Assembly (NCBI RefSeq): GCF_014635705.1
Contig: NZ_BMDI01000001.1
Coordinates: 698,008-762,007 of the forward strand
Origin: Oxalicibacterium faecigallinarum
GTDB lineage: Bacteria; Pseudomonadota; Gammaproteobacteria; Burkholderiales; Burkholderiaceae_D
Length of the DNA: 64,000 nt
Reading direction: 5' to 3'
This document shows, one piece after another, positions 18,952 to 27,188 of this stretch (positions within the stretch are counted from its first letter, which is position 1; each line of letters starts with the position of its first letter). Below the pieces are notes generated by a model. It had not been told where the DNA came from. It worked only from the letters and a program-made list of their open reading frames with translations, and searched no databases. The position numbers and the translations under genes were made by a program.

Positions 18952-19416
18952 TTATTTTGAGAGCGATGCGCGGTAAGCATGGCGATTCGCCTGCGCATCG
19001 TAAAGTGCATGATGCTCCGGCAATTTAGAGTTTTTGAAAAAATCGTAAAGCATGAGTTCGACGATTTCGTTACTCACTAATTTGTAGTGACACCATGGTG
19101 GTACGCGGTAATCCAGCACATCACAAAACAAATCCCAATCGGTCTGGTAATCCACGCAGATATACACATCCTCTTTGTCTCGACGCACAATCTCTAACCA
19201 TTTGATGATCTCTAAATGTAGATTGGGGCGCGAATAGTAGGCATGCGGAATTTTGCGTAACAGAGGGATCACTCCTTCCCGAACGAAGGCAGAGCACGCA
19301 TGATCGGAGTACGGCACTTCTGCGTAGAAATCTTCACCGTACTCGGAAGCCATACCCAAGCTAATAAGTTGAGGGTCCAGAAAGTCGGTGAATTCCGTAT
19401 CTATGAATACATTCAT
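18952..19416 (-). CDS. 3'-5' exoribonuclease-like protein (DnaQ/Rv2179c type)
   Basis: A 154-aa protein beginning MNVFIDTEFTDFLDPQLISLGMAS, the DEDD exonuclease first motif (D.E). Later comes a CVDYQTDWDLFCDVL segment that supplies another acidic site, and a final HHALYDAQANRHAYRA block (H....D). This fits the short Rv2179c-like 3'-5' exoribonuclease family acting on RNA overhangs. It is leftward, just upstream of arsR, but there is no obvious functional link to arsenic. The island may carry it as a passenger. Confidence 0.7.
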   Translation of the reverse strand: MNVFIDTEFTDFLDPQLISLGMASEYGEDFYAEVPYSDHACSAFVREGVIPLLRKIPHAYYSRPNLHLEIIKWLEIVRRDKEDVYICVDYQTDWDLFCDVLDYRVPPWCHYKLVSNEIVELMLYDFFKNSKLPEHHALYDAQANRHAYRASLSK

Positions 19417-19464
19417 AATTTTTGATGCCTATGACACTGATAATGACTGATTCAATGTGCTTGT

Positions 19465-19791
19465 TTAATGACGTTCATGAGATACCAATTTCAGTCCGAC
19501 TATGCCAGCTAGAATCAGGCCGAAACAGACGACTCTTAGAAAACTTTTATCTTCACCCAAAGCAACGATGCCATAGATAGCTGTGCCAATAGCGCCGATG
19601 CCAACCCACACCGCGTAAGCTGTTCCAACCGGTATAGAACGTGTCGCAAGGGAGAGAAGATACATGCTCAAGCCAATGAACACCGCGCAAAATAGACTAG
19701 GCCAAAGTTTCGTAAATCCATCGGTTCTAGGCATTGCAGCCGCATAGAAAATTTCGCAAATTCCGGCGAGTACTAGATAAAACCATCCCAT
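19465..19791 (-). CDS. Small multidrug resistance (SMR) family transporter
   Basis: Four-helix membrane protein of 108 aa from the ATG at 19791, which has GGAAGGA upstream. The open frame extends 21 codons further but that part lacks family features. MGWFYLVLAGICEIFYAAAMPRT has the conserved membrane Glu of helix 1. GTAYAVWVGIGAIGTAI is the SMR signature in helix 3, and the end is LILAGIVGLKLVS. The sequence is closer to SugE/Gdx-type or EmrE-like members than I can separate by eye; substrates could be guanidinium or quaternary cations. It follows the ACR3-like gene by 19 bases and may share its transcript. Confidence 0.8.
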   Translation of the reverse strand: MGWFYLVLAGICEIFYAAAMPRTDGFTKLWPSLFCAVFIGLSMYLLSLATRSIPVGTAYAVWVGIGAIGTAIYGIVALGEDKSFLRVVCFGLILAGIVGLKLVSHERH

Positions 19792-19810
19792 TAAGTAATC
19801 CTTCCAACGA

Positions 19811-20797
19811 TTAAATATCTGCTCTTTTTCCTTGTCCATCCCCCCATGTTGCAATCACGCGTACATACACCAGCTCGCTAACCAGCTCCACAAGCGTTTG
19901 CGTCACGATGATCGCGGGTAGGACGGGAATTGCGCCAGGCACGGCTAATGCAAGTGGTAATACCACCAACGAGTTTCGGGTAGCAGCGCTGAAGGCAATC
20001 GATCTAGAAGACGAAACCTCGAGCTTTGCCCGCCGCGCTACCCACCAACCAATAAGGGGAGAAATAACTGCATAGGCAACGTAAACTGGTAAAACTTGCC
20101 AAACCGCTTCCATTGCTGGCCCAAGCTGCGGTAGCACGGCGACAATCACAATGAACAGTACTAGGGCAGTGGCTGGAACAGGCGTCAGACCTAGGACATC
20201 TGCTATATATTTTCCAGAATCTCTTTTCTTGGCAAAAAGTTGTGTGACTCCAGCAAGCAAAAGCGGAACTGCAATTAACCAGACGAATGCATGGAGAAAT
20301 GGGCCTACTTCGACGTAACTTCCCACATCGCTGCCGAGCATTAAACTTAGATAGGCAGGCAACATCACCATTTGGACAATGAGTAATATTGGCGTGGAGG
20401 CCAATAGTAATCGCGCATCAGCACGTCCCAAATGGGCAAATGTGACCACGTAATCAATGCATGGAGCCAGCAGCACCAGCATTACTCCCAAGCGAAGCAT
20501 CGGATCTTCCAAGAAAAAACCGACCAAAGCGAAGACGAGTAGCGGAATCAGTAAAAAATTTGCGATAAGCAGTGTAATTAAGAAGCGAACTTGCTTGAGA
20601 GCCTGACCAAGTTCCGCTAAAGGCACTTGTAAAAATGTGACGAAGAGCATGAATGCCAACGCAGGGTTAATTGCGCTCTCTGCTGCAGTCGTACCAGTGA
20701 GCAGTACTGCAACCGCTGCGGCCACTATAACTGCCGTGAAATAGATGAGGATTTGATTCTTCTCAAGGGCATCCCGCAATTTTCCAATATTCATCAT
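19811..20797 (-). CDS. ACR3-like/SBF superfamily arsenic resistance permease
   Basis: Integral membrane protein of 328 aa with about ten helices, in the bile acid:sodium symporter/ACR3 superfamily. Features are FLQVPLAELGQALKQ, LLAPCIDYVVTFAHLGRAD (a Cys in the position typical of ACR3 helix 4), and SFRSIAFS-like SRSIAFSAATRNSLVVLPLALAV near the end. Many annotated arsenic resistance proteins of this type lack full ACR3 similarity. Placement in an ars block suggests arsenite export, adding a second exporter beside ArsB. The substrate is inferred from context. Confidence 0.72.
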   Translation of the reverse strand: MMNIGKLRDALEKNQILIYFTAVIVAAAVAVLLTGTTAAESAINPALAFMLFVTFLQVPLAELGQALKQVRFLITLLIANFLLIPLLVFALVGFFLEDPMLRLGVMLVLLAPCIDYVVTFAHLGRADARLLLASTPILLIVQMVMLPAYLSLMLGSDVGSYVEVGPFLHAFVWLIAVPLLLAGVTQLFAKKRDSGKYIADVLGLTPVPATALVLFIVIVAVLPQLGPAMEAVWQVLPVYVAYAVISPLIGWWVARRAKLEVSSSRSIAFSAATRNSLVVLPLALAVPGAIPVLPAIIVTQTLVELVSELVYVRVIATWGDGQGKRADI

Positions 20798-20808
20798 TTC
20801 GCCATTGA

Positions 20809-21198
20809 TTAGCGGCTAACTTTATCGTTCAGTAGTTGTTCGAACATCGGCAAATATTTGCCGATTGCATCGGCGGCATCGCTTTGTGCAGCGCGATACA
20901 GATCAAGAACCTTGTGACCCGTAGGAGTAAGACTTGCACCACCACGAGCAGCACCACCGCGCTTTTTCTCCACAAGTGGCTCAACAAAGTGTTCGTTCAT
21001 CGCTTTGACAAGCGTCCACACATGCTGATAGCTCATGCCCATCTCTCTGCCTGCGGCTGCCAGTGAGCCAGTCGTAGCGATCCATTCTAAAACATCAGCT
21101 TTACCAGGTCCTATAGCAATTCCATGATCAATCGATACCCTGAATTTGGGATGGGGCTGTTTGAGGTCTGTTTCCAATTCTGTCTTCATATTTGGCAT
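20809..21198 (-). CDS. ModE-like winged-helix DNA-binding protein, no ligand domain
   Basis: A 129-aa protein matching only the N-terminal HTH part of ModE: KADVLEWIATTGSLAAAGREMGMSYQHVWTLVKAMNEHF, then the wing LVEKKRGGAARGGASLTPTGHKVLDLYR. The C-terminal Mop/TOBE domains that bind molybdate in full ModE are absent, so the effector, if any, is unknown. It lies 11 bases upstream of the ACR3-like gene and is divergent from a TSUP exporter. A ModE-box-like palindrome occupies the gap, so it probably regulates itself and its neighbour. Confidence 0.82.
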   Translation of the reverse strand: MPNMKTELETDLKQPHPKFRVSIDHGIAIGPGKADVLEWIATTGSLAAAGREMGMSYQHVWTLVKAMNEHFVEPLVEKKRGGAARGGASLTPTGHKVLDLYRAAQSDAADAIGKYLPMFEQLLNDKVSR

Positions 21199-21215
21199 TG
21201 GTTCTGGTTATACTT

Positions 21216-21239
21216 CGATATATAAATTATTTTATATCG
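21216..21239. promoter_or_regulatory. ModE-box-like palindromic operator
   Basis: CGATATA (21216-21222) and TATATCG (21233-21239) form perfect inverted arms around 10 A/T-only bases, midway between the divergent modE-like (start 21198) and TSUP (start 21251) genes. CG-bounded TATAT arms are the hallmark of ModE-binding sites. The pairing of regulator and site is inferred. Confidence 0.65.
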
Positions 21240-21250
21240 GAATTTCTCAG

Positions 21251-22072
21251 ATGTCATCGCTCTTTCCTGACCGCCCACATGGATCAAATCATGCTCAGAA
21301 CGCATTTCTTATTTTCACTGCCGGTGCAGCGGTGGGAGCATTGGGCGGATTAATTGGGTTGGGTGGTGCCGAATTTAGGCTGCCATTACTTATCGGTTTA
21401 TTCGGTTTCGCAGCCATCTCTGCAGTCATGCTAAACAAAACAATCAGTTTGGTAGTGGTGTCTTCAGCGTTGATATTCCGCGCAGGAGCAGTGCCGTTCG
21501 ATTTGTTAATGACGAATTGGATGACCGTCGCAAATGTCTTATGCGGCAGTTTGATAGGCGCGTGGATGGGCGCTAGTTGGGCAGTCAAGATGAAAAACCG
21601 CACGCTCTATCAGACTTTGGCAGTCATGTTGGTCTTGATAGCGTTGGTCCTGCTTTTTGGGCACCAAGCAGCAACCACTCAGCCATTGTTCAAAGGCGCA
21701 GCACTGATAGTTGCGGGCATCATCGCTGGATTCGGGATCGGTGTTGTTGCGGCCATTATGGGTGTGGCTGGGGGTGAGTTGCTAATCCCTATGCTCATTT
21801 TGCTATTCGGAGTGGATATAAAGCTAGCTGGCAGTCTTTCACTGGCGATCAGTCTACCTACGATGCTCGTAGCATTTTTCCGCTTCAGCAAAGATGCTGC
21901 ATTTAGCATCATCAAAGAAAACAAAGCGTTCGTGGCATACATGGCTGCTGGCTCGTTGGTTGGAACTGCCATTGGAGGGCATTTGGTAGGCGTCGTACCT
22001 AACGGCGTGTTGCTACCACTGCTGGCGGCTATTCTGCTTATTTCGTCAGTGAAGGTTTGGAAGCATCACTGA
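21251..22072 (+). CDS. TSUP (TauE/SafE) family anion exporter
   Basis: Polytopic membrane protein of 273 aa from the ATG at 21251. The frame extends upstream through the operator, so the earlier start is rejected. Two TauE/SafE repeats carry AVGALGGLIGLGGAEFRLPLLIGLFG and AIMGVAGGELLIPMLILLFG; about eight helices are visible. The family exports sulfite, sulfonates or related oxyanions. Divergence from a ModE-like regulator across a ModE-type box raises the possibility that it handles molybdate, tungstate or another oxyanion, which is inference. Confidence 0.8.
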   Translation: MSSLFPDRPHGSNHAQNAFLIFTAGAAVGALGGLIGLGGAEFRLPLLIGLFGFAAISAVMLNKTISLVVVSSALIFRAGAVPFDLLMTNWMTVANVLCGSLIGAWMGASWAVKMKNRTLYQTLAVMLVLIALVLLFGHQAATTQPLFKGAALIVAGIIAGFGIGVVAAIMGVAGGELLIPMLILLFGVDIKLAGSLSLAISLPTMLVAFFRFSKDAAFSIIKENKAFVAYMAAGSLVGTAIGGHLVGVVPNGVLLPLLAAILLISSVKVWKHH

Positions 22073-22137
22073 GCATGAGAGCTATCGATGGTAGTCAGAT
22101 GTAATCTGAAGTTAAACCGCAAAGATATAATGCGCGA

Positions 22138-23298
22138 ATGGATCGTCCAGGCAATTTTTCTGAAAAAACCAAGCGTGCTGTCGCCGCCCGCTCTGGATGG
22201 CATTGCTCTTTTGCCGAATGTGGAAGACTGACTGTAGGGCCTAGCGAAGAAGCCCCCGATGCATCTGCGAACATTGGTGAAGCAGCACATATTTGCGCGG
22301 CGTCTCCAGGCGGACGTCGTTACGATCCCAAAATGACACATGAACAACGGAGCGATATAAATAATGCGATGTGGCTTTGTGTGCTTCATGCAAGGCTCAT
22401 TGATCGTGATGAAGCGACCTTTAGTGTAGAGAACCTTCATACCATGAAGGAAGCACATGAGGCTAGTTGCGCTAGAGCGATCAGTAGTGGATCAGGCGTG
22501 GCATTTGGAAGCGGATTATTTGCAATCGGCCCAAATATTGTATGCACGGGAGTTTTCACACGCATTGAGGCTACTCAATGGACTTTGCAACTGACGCACT
22601 TTCTATCAGGTGATATTCATCAGGTGGCGTCTTACATCAGCGAGTTCGGAGATGCGTCTGCTGATCATAAATATATTCTCAGCAATGAACTTGGTGACGG
22701 CCGCATTCTCAGCGCACCACCAAGTTTGATCAAGGATGCCACGGGCATCAGTTTATTGTGTCCGGTTGAGTCCAATTTCCCGCGTTCAGATGTCCAAAAG
22801 ATCGGAAGCAGTCTTGCGATCAGTGCTGAGACTAACGATTTGTATCTCGATGAACGAGGCAGTATTGCGCGTGTCTCTGGGCTGGATTACTTGCCTCAAC
22901 TCATACGGCAAAACTTGTCAATTCAGGTAGGTGAAAGCGTTTTTGATCCAAGCTTTGGCATGCGCATTTTTGAGTATTTTTCGGAATACAGTGGTTCGCC
23001 GTGGTTGGCATTATTGTTCAAGCTCGATATGGTTCGCCAAGCCTCTATACCTTTCTTTAATACATATCAGGAGCAGCGTAATACGCCTCTACGATGTGTA
23101 ACTCGCGTCCATAGCTTTGAAATCTTGGCCAGCGCACCTACTGATAATAGACTCCCAATTCATGTTGATTGCGAGATCAAAGGCCTAGGTCGGTGGAAAA
23201 AAGAAATGTCTATCTACATGCCTACGGCTGAGCAGATGGAAGAGCGTAAGAAGATACTAGCTGTAAGGCCACCATCCTTCGCACGCAAAAAAACCTAG
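22138..23298 (+). CDS. HNH-nuclease-like protein with C-terminal gp25-like region
   Basis: A 386-aa protein of two parts. Residues 1 to about 125 look like an HNH nuclease: RSGWHCSFAECG supplies a Cys pair, and GEAAHICAASPGGRRYDP, a later INNAMWLCVLHARLID and LHTMKEAHE follow, typical of HNH proteins in defence or restriction-like contexts. The middle (130-220) is unassigned. Residues about 230-360 (DLYLDERGSIARVSGLDYLPQLIRQNL, ESVFDPSFGMRIFEYF) recall the baseplate wedge gp25/gpW fold. That match is from memory and weak. It lies between the ars block and the transposition genes, a common place for cargo defence genes. Confidence 0.6.
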   Translation: MDRPGNFSEKTKRAVAARSGWHCSFAECGRLTVGPSEEAPDASANIGEAAHICAASPGGRRYDPKMTHEQRSDINNAMWLCVLHARLIDRDEATFSVENLHTMKEAHEASCARAISSGSGVAFGSGLFAIGPNIVCTGVFTRIEATQWTLQLTHFLSGDIHQVASYISEFGDASADHKYILSNELGDGRILSAPPSLIKDATGISLLCPVESNFPRSDVQKIGSSLAISAETNDLYLDERGSIARVSGLDYLPQLIRQNLSIQVGESVFDPSFGMRIFEYFSEYSGSPWLALLFKLDMVRQASIPFFNTYQEQRNTPLRCVTRVHSFEILASAPTDNRLPIHVDCEIKGLGRWKKEMSIYMPTAEQMEERKKILAVRPPSFARKKT

Positions 23299-23410
23299 CG
23301 GATCTTTGCATATCGCAAACTTAGCCTCCTCCTTCCACAGGAAATTCCGATTATTCGCATCTGTACAGATTGATTACCTTCACCCTTTGTGCACTACCTA
23401 CGCGAATAAG

Positions 23411-23482
23411 TGGCTATTTTGAAATGCGGATGGATGGCTACTTTCGAATGCGAATACATGGCTAACTTCATGCGAATACTCA
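23411..23482 (+). repeat. Left array of three 24-bp tandem repeats
   Basis: Three units start at 23411, 23435 and 23459 with exact 24-base period. Each begins TGGCTA and contains an ATGCG(G/A)AT core; the last ends ATGCGAATACTCA. The array is homologous, in the same orientation, to that at 24140-24211. Tandem repeats of this size are typical transposase-binding ends of IS21-like or Tn7-like elements. Confidence 0.75.
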
Positions 23483-23497
23483 CTATGTGCAGAAAAG

Positions 23498-24151
23498 TTG
23501 GTCGAAGGTTCTAGTTGGGAACTGAACCATACCTTGTGGTCTGTTCTGCGTCACAAAAGCTCCGTAGAAAAATATGCCCACGAATGGCTTCACCAGCTAG
23601 TAGGAAATATTCAGTCTTTAACATTTGGTACAAGAAATGACATTCGTCTGAGAGGTGACCGCCACTTCCTTGGTGCACTTGAGCGACGGGCCAGCCTCGA
23701 CAGCTTGACAGCACTAACAATCATCTTGCTTCTAAATCATGAGCGTGGTGACTATGAACAAGTGTGGGAATGCTCGAAAAGCATATTCCGAGTCTTGCTA
23801 ATCATAGGACATGAATTTAACGAACGAGGTATTAGTGCGAGAGTATTTGGGCTTTATCGCGAACGAGTTTTTAATCTCGCTCGCTTCAATGGTCGTCGCA
23901 TGTATCTCGAAGAGTTTAATTATCCTGTTCTAGCAGGAGCGTTTCACGAGTTATCAGAACATTTACGACAACGAAGTTTCCACTTACGAGATAGAAAAAT
24001 GGCTTGCGACTATGCTATGCAAATTTTGAATGGACAAAGAATTCAATCTTCCAAAAAATTCTTTGAGCCGCTGATCGGACCGGATTTGGATATTGGGCCA
24101 CCGTCTCCAGAAAATCTTGATCTTTATAACAAATGTAAATGGCAAGTTTGA
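23498..24151 (+). pseudogene. Gene fragment between two repeat arrays, hypothetical
   Basis: The open frame of 217 residues has only a TTG start (23498) and stays open upstream into the left repeat array. Its last three codons and stop (Trp-Gln-Val-stop) are supplied by the first unit of the right array. Both ends of the original gene therefore appear lost. The protein is soluble and helical, with a stretch ALTIILLLNHERGDYEQVWE and many Arg/Glu residues. I recognise no domain. It reads as an internal piece of a larger protein cut by element ends on both sides. Confidence 0.5.
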
Positions 24152-24211
24152 AATGCGAACAGGCGGCAGGTTTGAAATGCGGATGGGTGGCAATTTACAT
24201 GCGAATACTCA
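24140..24211 (+). repeat. Right array of three 24-bp tandem repeats
   Basis: Units start at 24140, 24164 and 24188 with 24-base period. Units 1 and 2 share GGCA(A/G)GTTTGAAATGCG. Unit 3 ends ATGCGAATACTCA exactly as the last unit of the left array. Same orientation as the left array, 729 bases away. Confidence 0.75.
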
Positions 24212-24453
24212 ATGGCTCAGTCGTTTCTGTCGAATGGGGAATAATTCCCCCCAAGATTCATGTCTTAATGAAGATGGCTCGAAAAGCTAAATCTCTATAG
24301 CTACACAGGCCATCGGACAAGTTTGAATACTAAGTTTCGAAATCTAAAGTATGACCGCTAGGCTAGGTAACTAGCTTTGCCTTCATATTTGCAGTTTCTT
24401 GAATGAACGACATACATTGTGAGATAGAGCATTCCAAAGTAGGACTCGAAATG

Positions 24454-24478
24454 AAAGGCGACCAGTTGGTCGCCTTTT
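24454..24478. terminator. Bidirectional terminator-like hairpin
   Basis: AAAGGCGACCA (24454-24464) pairs perfectly with TGGTCGCCTTT (24467-24477); T/A-rich bases follow on both strands. It lies 195 bases past the tniQ stop and could close the leftward transposition operon. Confidence 0.6.
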
Positions 24479-24559
24479 ACCTTTGTTTAATGTCTTCTTT
24501 TGGCTGATAGCAAACATACTCTCGCGCATCAGTGGCGATGTTGATGCGATCTATCACAT

Positions 24560-24601
24560 GAACCCGTAAAGTCTCACCTGAGAACCCGTAAAGTCTCACC
24601 T
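24560..24601. repeat. 22-bp tandem duplication
   Basis: GAACCCGTAAAGTCTCACCT occurs at 24560-24579 and again at 24582-24601, both followed by GA, giving a 22-base period. A degenerate GTAAAGCGACAC lies at about 24641. It may be a protein-binding repeat or part of an insertion-sequence end. Confidence 0.6.
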
Positions 24602-24672
24602 GAAGCCTAGCTCCAGGTTGCGCTATGCAGTTCGATTATGTGTAAAGCGACACTATGGCTCGCTTTAGCGCG

Positions 24673-26169
24673 TTATTTACTTCTTTTCTTTTTGATCCAT
24701 CTGACCAGACTCAATCCCTCGTTTTGATTAACAAGGCGGATCATATCGTTGAAAAGGTTAGCGTCATTCGGAGGCGTATAGGGGTCGATCTCCTCTAGCC
24801 ATGCAGAAATTTCTACAATAGCTGAATCAACTTCAAATTCTGCAGCCGCTTGCAGCAAAGGGGTCAACGCTGATGAATAATTCCATTTGCTACAAGGCCA
24901 TACATCAGGCACCCGCTTAAAGATAAATTGCGGATGTGGCACATTTGCGTATTCAAGATGATGGATAAGACCTGCGTAGTGCAGCGGATATGACGATTGA
25001 ACGAAATCCACTATCTCTTTAGATGCACGTGTGCTCGATAGGACATTTGTACGCGCGCCCCATCGCAACTCCAGTTCTTTATCAACGACTTGATATGGGC
25101 ACCTGTTGTTCCAATGGGGCCAACCTCCCGTACTGATCCAGCGATCAGTCGAAGAGACTAATTCTTTCCCCCAAAAGCACTGACACACCCCGTGTTGCTC
25201 TCGGAGAGCGCTTCGTGCCTGACGCATCTTGAGAACATAAGGCGGTGGAACACTCTCATATCCGGTTACTCTTTTGTAGAAATCAAAGATTGTCCAAAAC
25301 GGTGTACCTGCACTGAGGCGCCGTAACTCGCTCTTTACTTCGTCTGAGAAATGCCGGATGTCGACATCCCATATCACTTCGCTTTGTTTGACGAGCATAT
25401 CGAGTATGGATGGCATTGGCTCCAGCCATTGTAATTGCCCAAGATCGTATAGCTCTTTTGGGAGTGAGGGATTGTCCCAACTAGTGATGAAAGAAAAAGA
25501 GCTGGCTGCCTTGCGAGCATAGTCGGTCCACATTTGGAGCAACGAGATGTAATCGTTTTCCCTTTCTTGCTGCATCACCATGTCGCCGTCGTCAGTGAGA
25601 GGCCACCCCTGACAATTTGACTGCAGTAATTTAGCTAAAGTATGCGCCCTCATCTGCGCCTTTGTAGTCCCCTTTCGATCGGTTGGGACCAAGTCCAGCG
25701 TTGTCAGATGAATTGGACAACGCTGGATCCAAGGAAGCTCATGAAGGTAGCTATGGTAACCAAGAGCGATACAGTGGCGGCAATACCTTACATGGTCTGT
25801 GGAAAGTACTTCGCAGTAACTAGATAATCGGATTGATATCGAAGGGATAAAAAGCGCTTGGACCGATGCGATGTCTTCTCGAATTAAGTTAGCAATACGT
25901 TCAAAATCAGCTTGTTGCAATCCGCCTTCTTTACCCACTTTATATCCAAAAAAGTTCTCAAAGTCTTTCAATGTGAGTTTGTTTAATGCGCAAAATGACG
26001 CAGTAAATGACAAAGTAGACTCATGGTTGCGAAGCCTACCTCGCCACCAATTGAGAGGTGGATAGGTCGAACTGGTGCGGTCTACATTTTCAGCAATCCT
26101 ATGTCTAGAAATTGCTCCCGGACCCGCAAGAGCTGTCGTCTGATCCATCGCAATCTCCTCGTCCGTCAT
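24673..26169 (-). CDS. tniQ: TniQ/TnsD-family target-site selector
   Basis: Transposition target-selection protein of 498 aa from the ATG at 26169, which overlaps the stop of the upstream ATPase gene by 4 bases (ATGA). A frame extension to 26232 is rejected. The N-terminal TniQ domain contains NWWRGRLRNHESTLSFTASF and the zinc-ribbon-like CRHCIALGYHSYLH followed by RCPIHLTTL. The rest, about 300 residues, includes CQCFWGKEL and is unlike short TniQ. The length lies between Tn5053 TniQ (about 400) and TnsD (about 500), so it might recognise a specific attachment site. It ends the tnsB-tnsC-tniQ operon. Confidence 0.85.
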   Translation of the reverse strand: MTDEEIAMDQTTALAGPGAISRHRIAENVDRTSSTYPPLNWWRGRLRNHESTLSFTASFCALNKLTLKDFENFFGYKVGKEGGLQQADFERIANLIREDIASVQALFIPSISIRLSSYCEVLSTDHVRYCRHCIALGYHSYLHELPWIQRCPIHLTTLDLVPTDRKGTTKAQMRAHTLAKLLQSNCQGWPLTDDGDMVMQQERENDYISLLQMWTDYARKAASSFSFITSWDNPSLPKELYDLGQLQWLEPMPSILDMLVKQSEVIWDVDIRHFSDEVKSELRRLSAGTPFWTIFDFYKRVTGYESVPPPYVLKMRQARSALREQHGVCQCFWGKELVSSTDRWISTGGWPHWNNRCPYQVVDKELELRWGARTNVLSSTRASKEIVDFVQSSYPLHYAGLIHHLEYANVPHPQFIFKRVPDVWPCSKWNYSSALTPLLQAAAEFEVDSAIVEISAWLEEIDPYTPPNDANLFNDMIRLVNQNEGLSLVRWIKKKRSK

Positions 26170-27167
26170 GCTGCGCGAGTAATAGCTTGCATGTGTGCCG
26201 AAAATCCTCGTTCGGAAATAACCTGAAGCCATGACTCATAATTCGTCACCTCTTCCCACTCATGTCCGTTTGCCAATCGCCATAATATTTCTTCGACTGA
26301 CAGCGCCACGTGTTTCATTGGAATTTCTATTTCGATTTTTTTTGAAGTAAAAAAATTGCGCACATCCTCAGGAATAAGATCTTCAAATGCCTGCCACGCA
26401 ACTTCTGCACACTGCGCTAACCGATGCCCGCGTTTAAAGTCTTTCTCTGCAAAATAGTGCAAGTAGGACTTGCCTGATCCCTTGGGCCATTCGGACTCCT
26501 GATCATAGCCTTCGAGTACAAAACGGAATTCATCTAGTCCACGTAAACCATGAAACTTGGAATGCAAGACGAAGAATCTTGCAGCAATATGGATATTGCC
26601 GGACTTGGCCAAGTAATCATGCTGATAGCCAATTTGTTGTGTGCCTACCGAGAACACGCTGAGACGGTACCCTGCATGATCTAAGGAGTTCTGTAATCCT
26701 AAAAGCCAATGCCACTCACGTAAGGTGACATCTTGAGCCTCATCGATGAGTAATACAACGTAGTTGCTATTCGCAGCTTTCGCTAAAGAAATCATCCTCT
26801 CGCGAAATAGCGCTCGCAGAGTCGCCCGGTTTCCGTTTTTGCTTACGCCGGCAAAACAGAAACGTGAGCTGATTAAAAGCTCCTTCCAGAACCATGTTTC
26901 GCTGACTTGCATATCTGGAAGGCGTATCCAGGTTACAAGCGGAATTGAACATTTAAAGCGTTCTTCAAGTGCAGCATGCACATACCATTTCACGCCACGA
27001 GATTTGCCAAAACGCGATGGTCCAAAGATGTACCCCCCAGACTCCATGCATTGGACCCATTCCCCGATCGTATCGATCAACTCACTGATTGGTGGCGTGT
27101 AGACCGCGTATTCCTGCGTGGCAATCGGATGATCTGACTCAATATGGGAGGGCCGAGTAAAACGCAT
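26166..27167 (-). CDS. tnsC: TnsC/TniB-family transposition AAA+ ATPase
   Basis: ATPase of 333 aa that links target recognition to the transposase. Walker A is YIFGPSRFGKSRGVKW and Walker B is YVVLLIDEAQDVTLREW, followed by QNSLDHAGYRLSVFSVGTQQ (sensor region), the usual TniB/TnsC order. The ATG at 27167 (MRFTRPSHIE) has CAGGAG six bases upstream, preferred over a TTG six codons earlier. It lies 21 bases after the transposase gene and overlaps tniQ. Confidence 0.88.
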   Translation of the reverse strand: MRFTRPSHIESDHPIATQEYAVYTPPISELIDTIGEWVQCMESGGYIFGPSRFGKSRGVKWYVHAALEERFKCSIPLVTWIRLPDMQVSETWFWKELLISSRFCFAGVSKNGNRATLRALFRERMISLAKAANSNYVVLLIDEAQDVTLREWHWLLGLQNSLDHAGYRLSVFSVGTQQIGYQHDYLAKSGNIHIAARFFVLHSKFHGLRGLDEFRFVLEGYDQESEWPKGSGKSYLHYFAEKDFKRGHRLAQCAEVAWQAFEDLIPEDVRNFFTSKKIEIEIPMKHVALSVEEILWRLANGHEWEEVTNYESWLQVISERGFSAHMQAITRAA

Positions 27168-27188
27168 GACGGACTCCTGGCGCAATGT

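Larger units (their letters stand above)
24212..24672. other. Non-coding stretch beside tniQ
   Basis: No convincing gene is present in these 461 bases. Visible structures are a GGGGAAT-A-ATTCCCC palindrome near 24236-24250, a bidirectional hairpin at 24454-24477, and a 22-bp tandem duplication at 24560-24601. A similar GTAAAG motif stands near 24641. The density of repeats suggests remnants of element ends. Confidence 0.5.

Noticed and set aside
23411-24211. 24-bp repeat arrays as a short CRISPR
   Set aside because: The repeats are directly adjacent with no spacers and no cas genes are near. The pattern fits transposase-binding ends.
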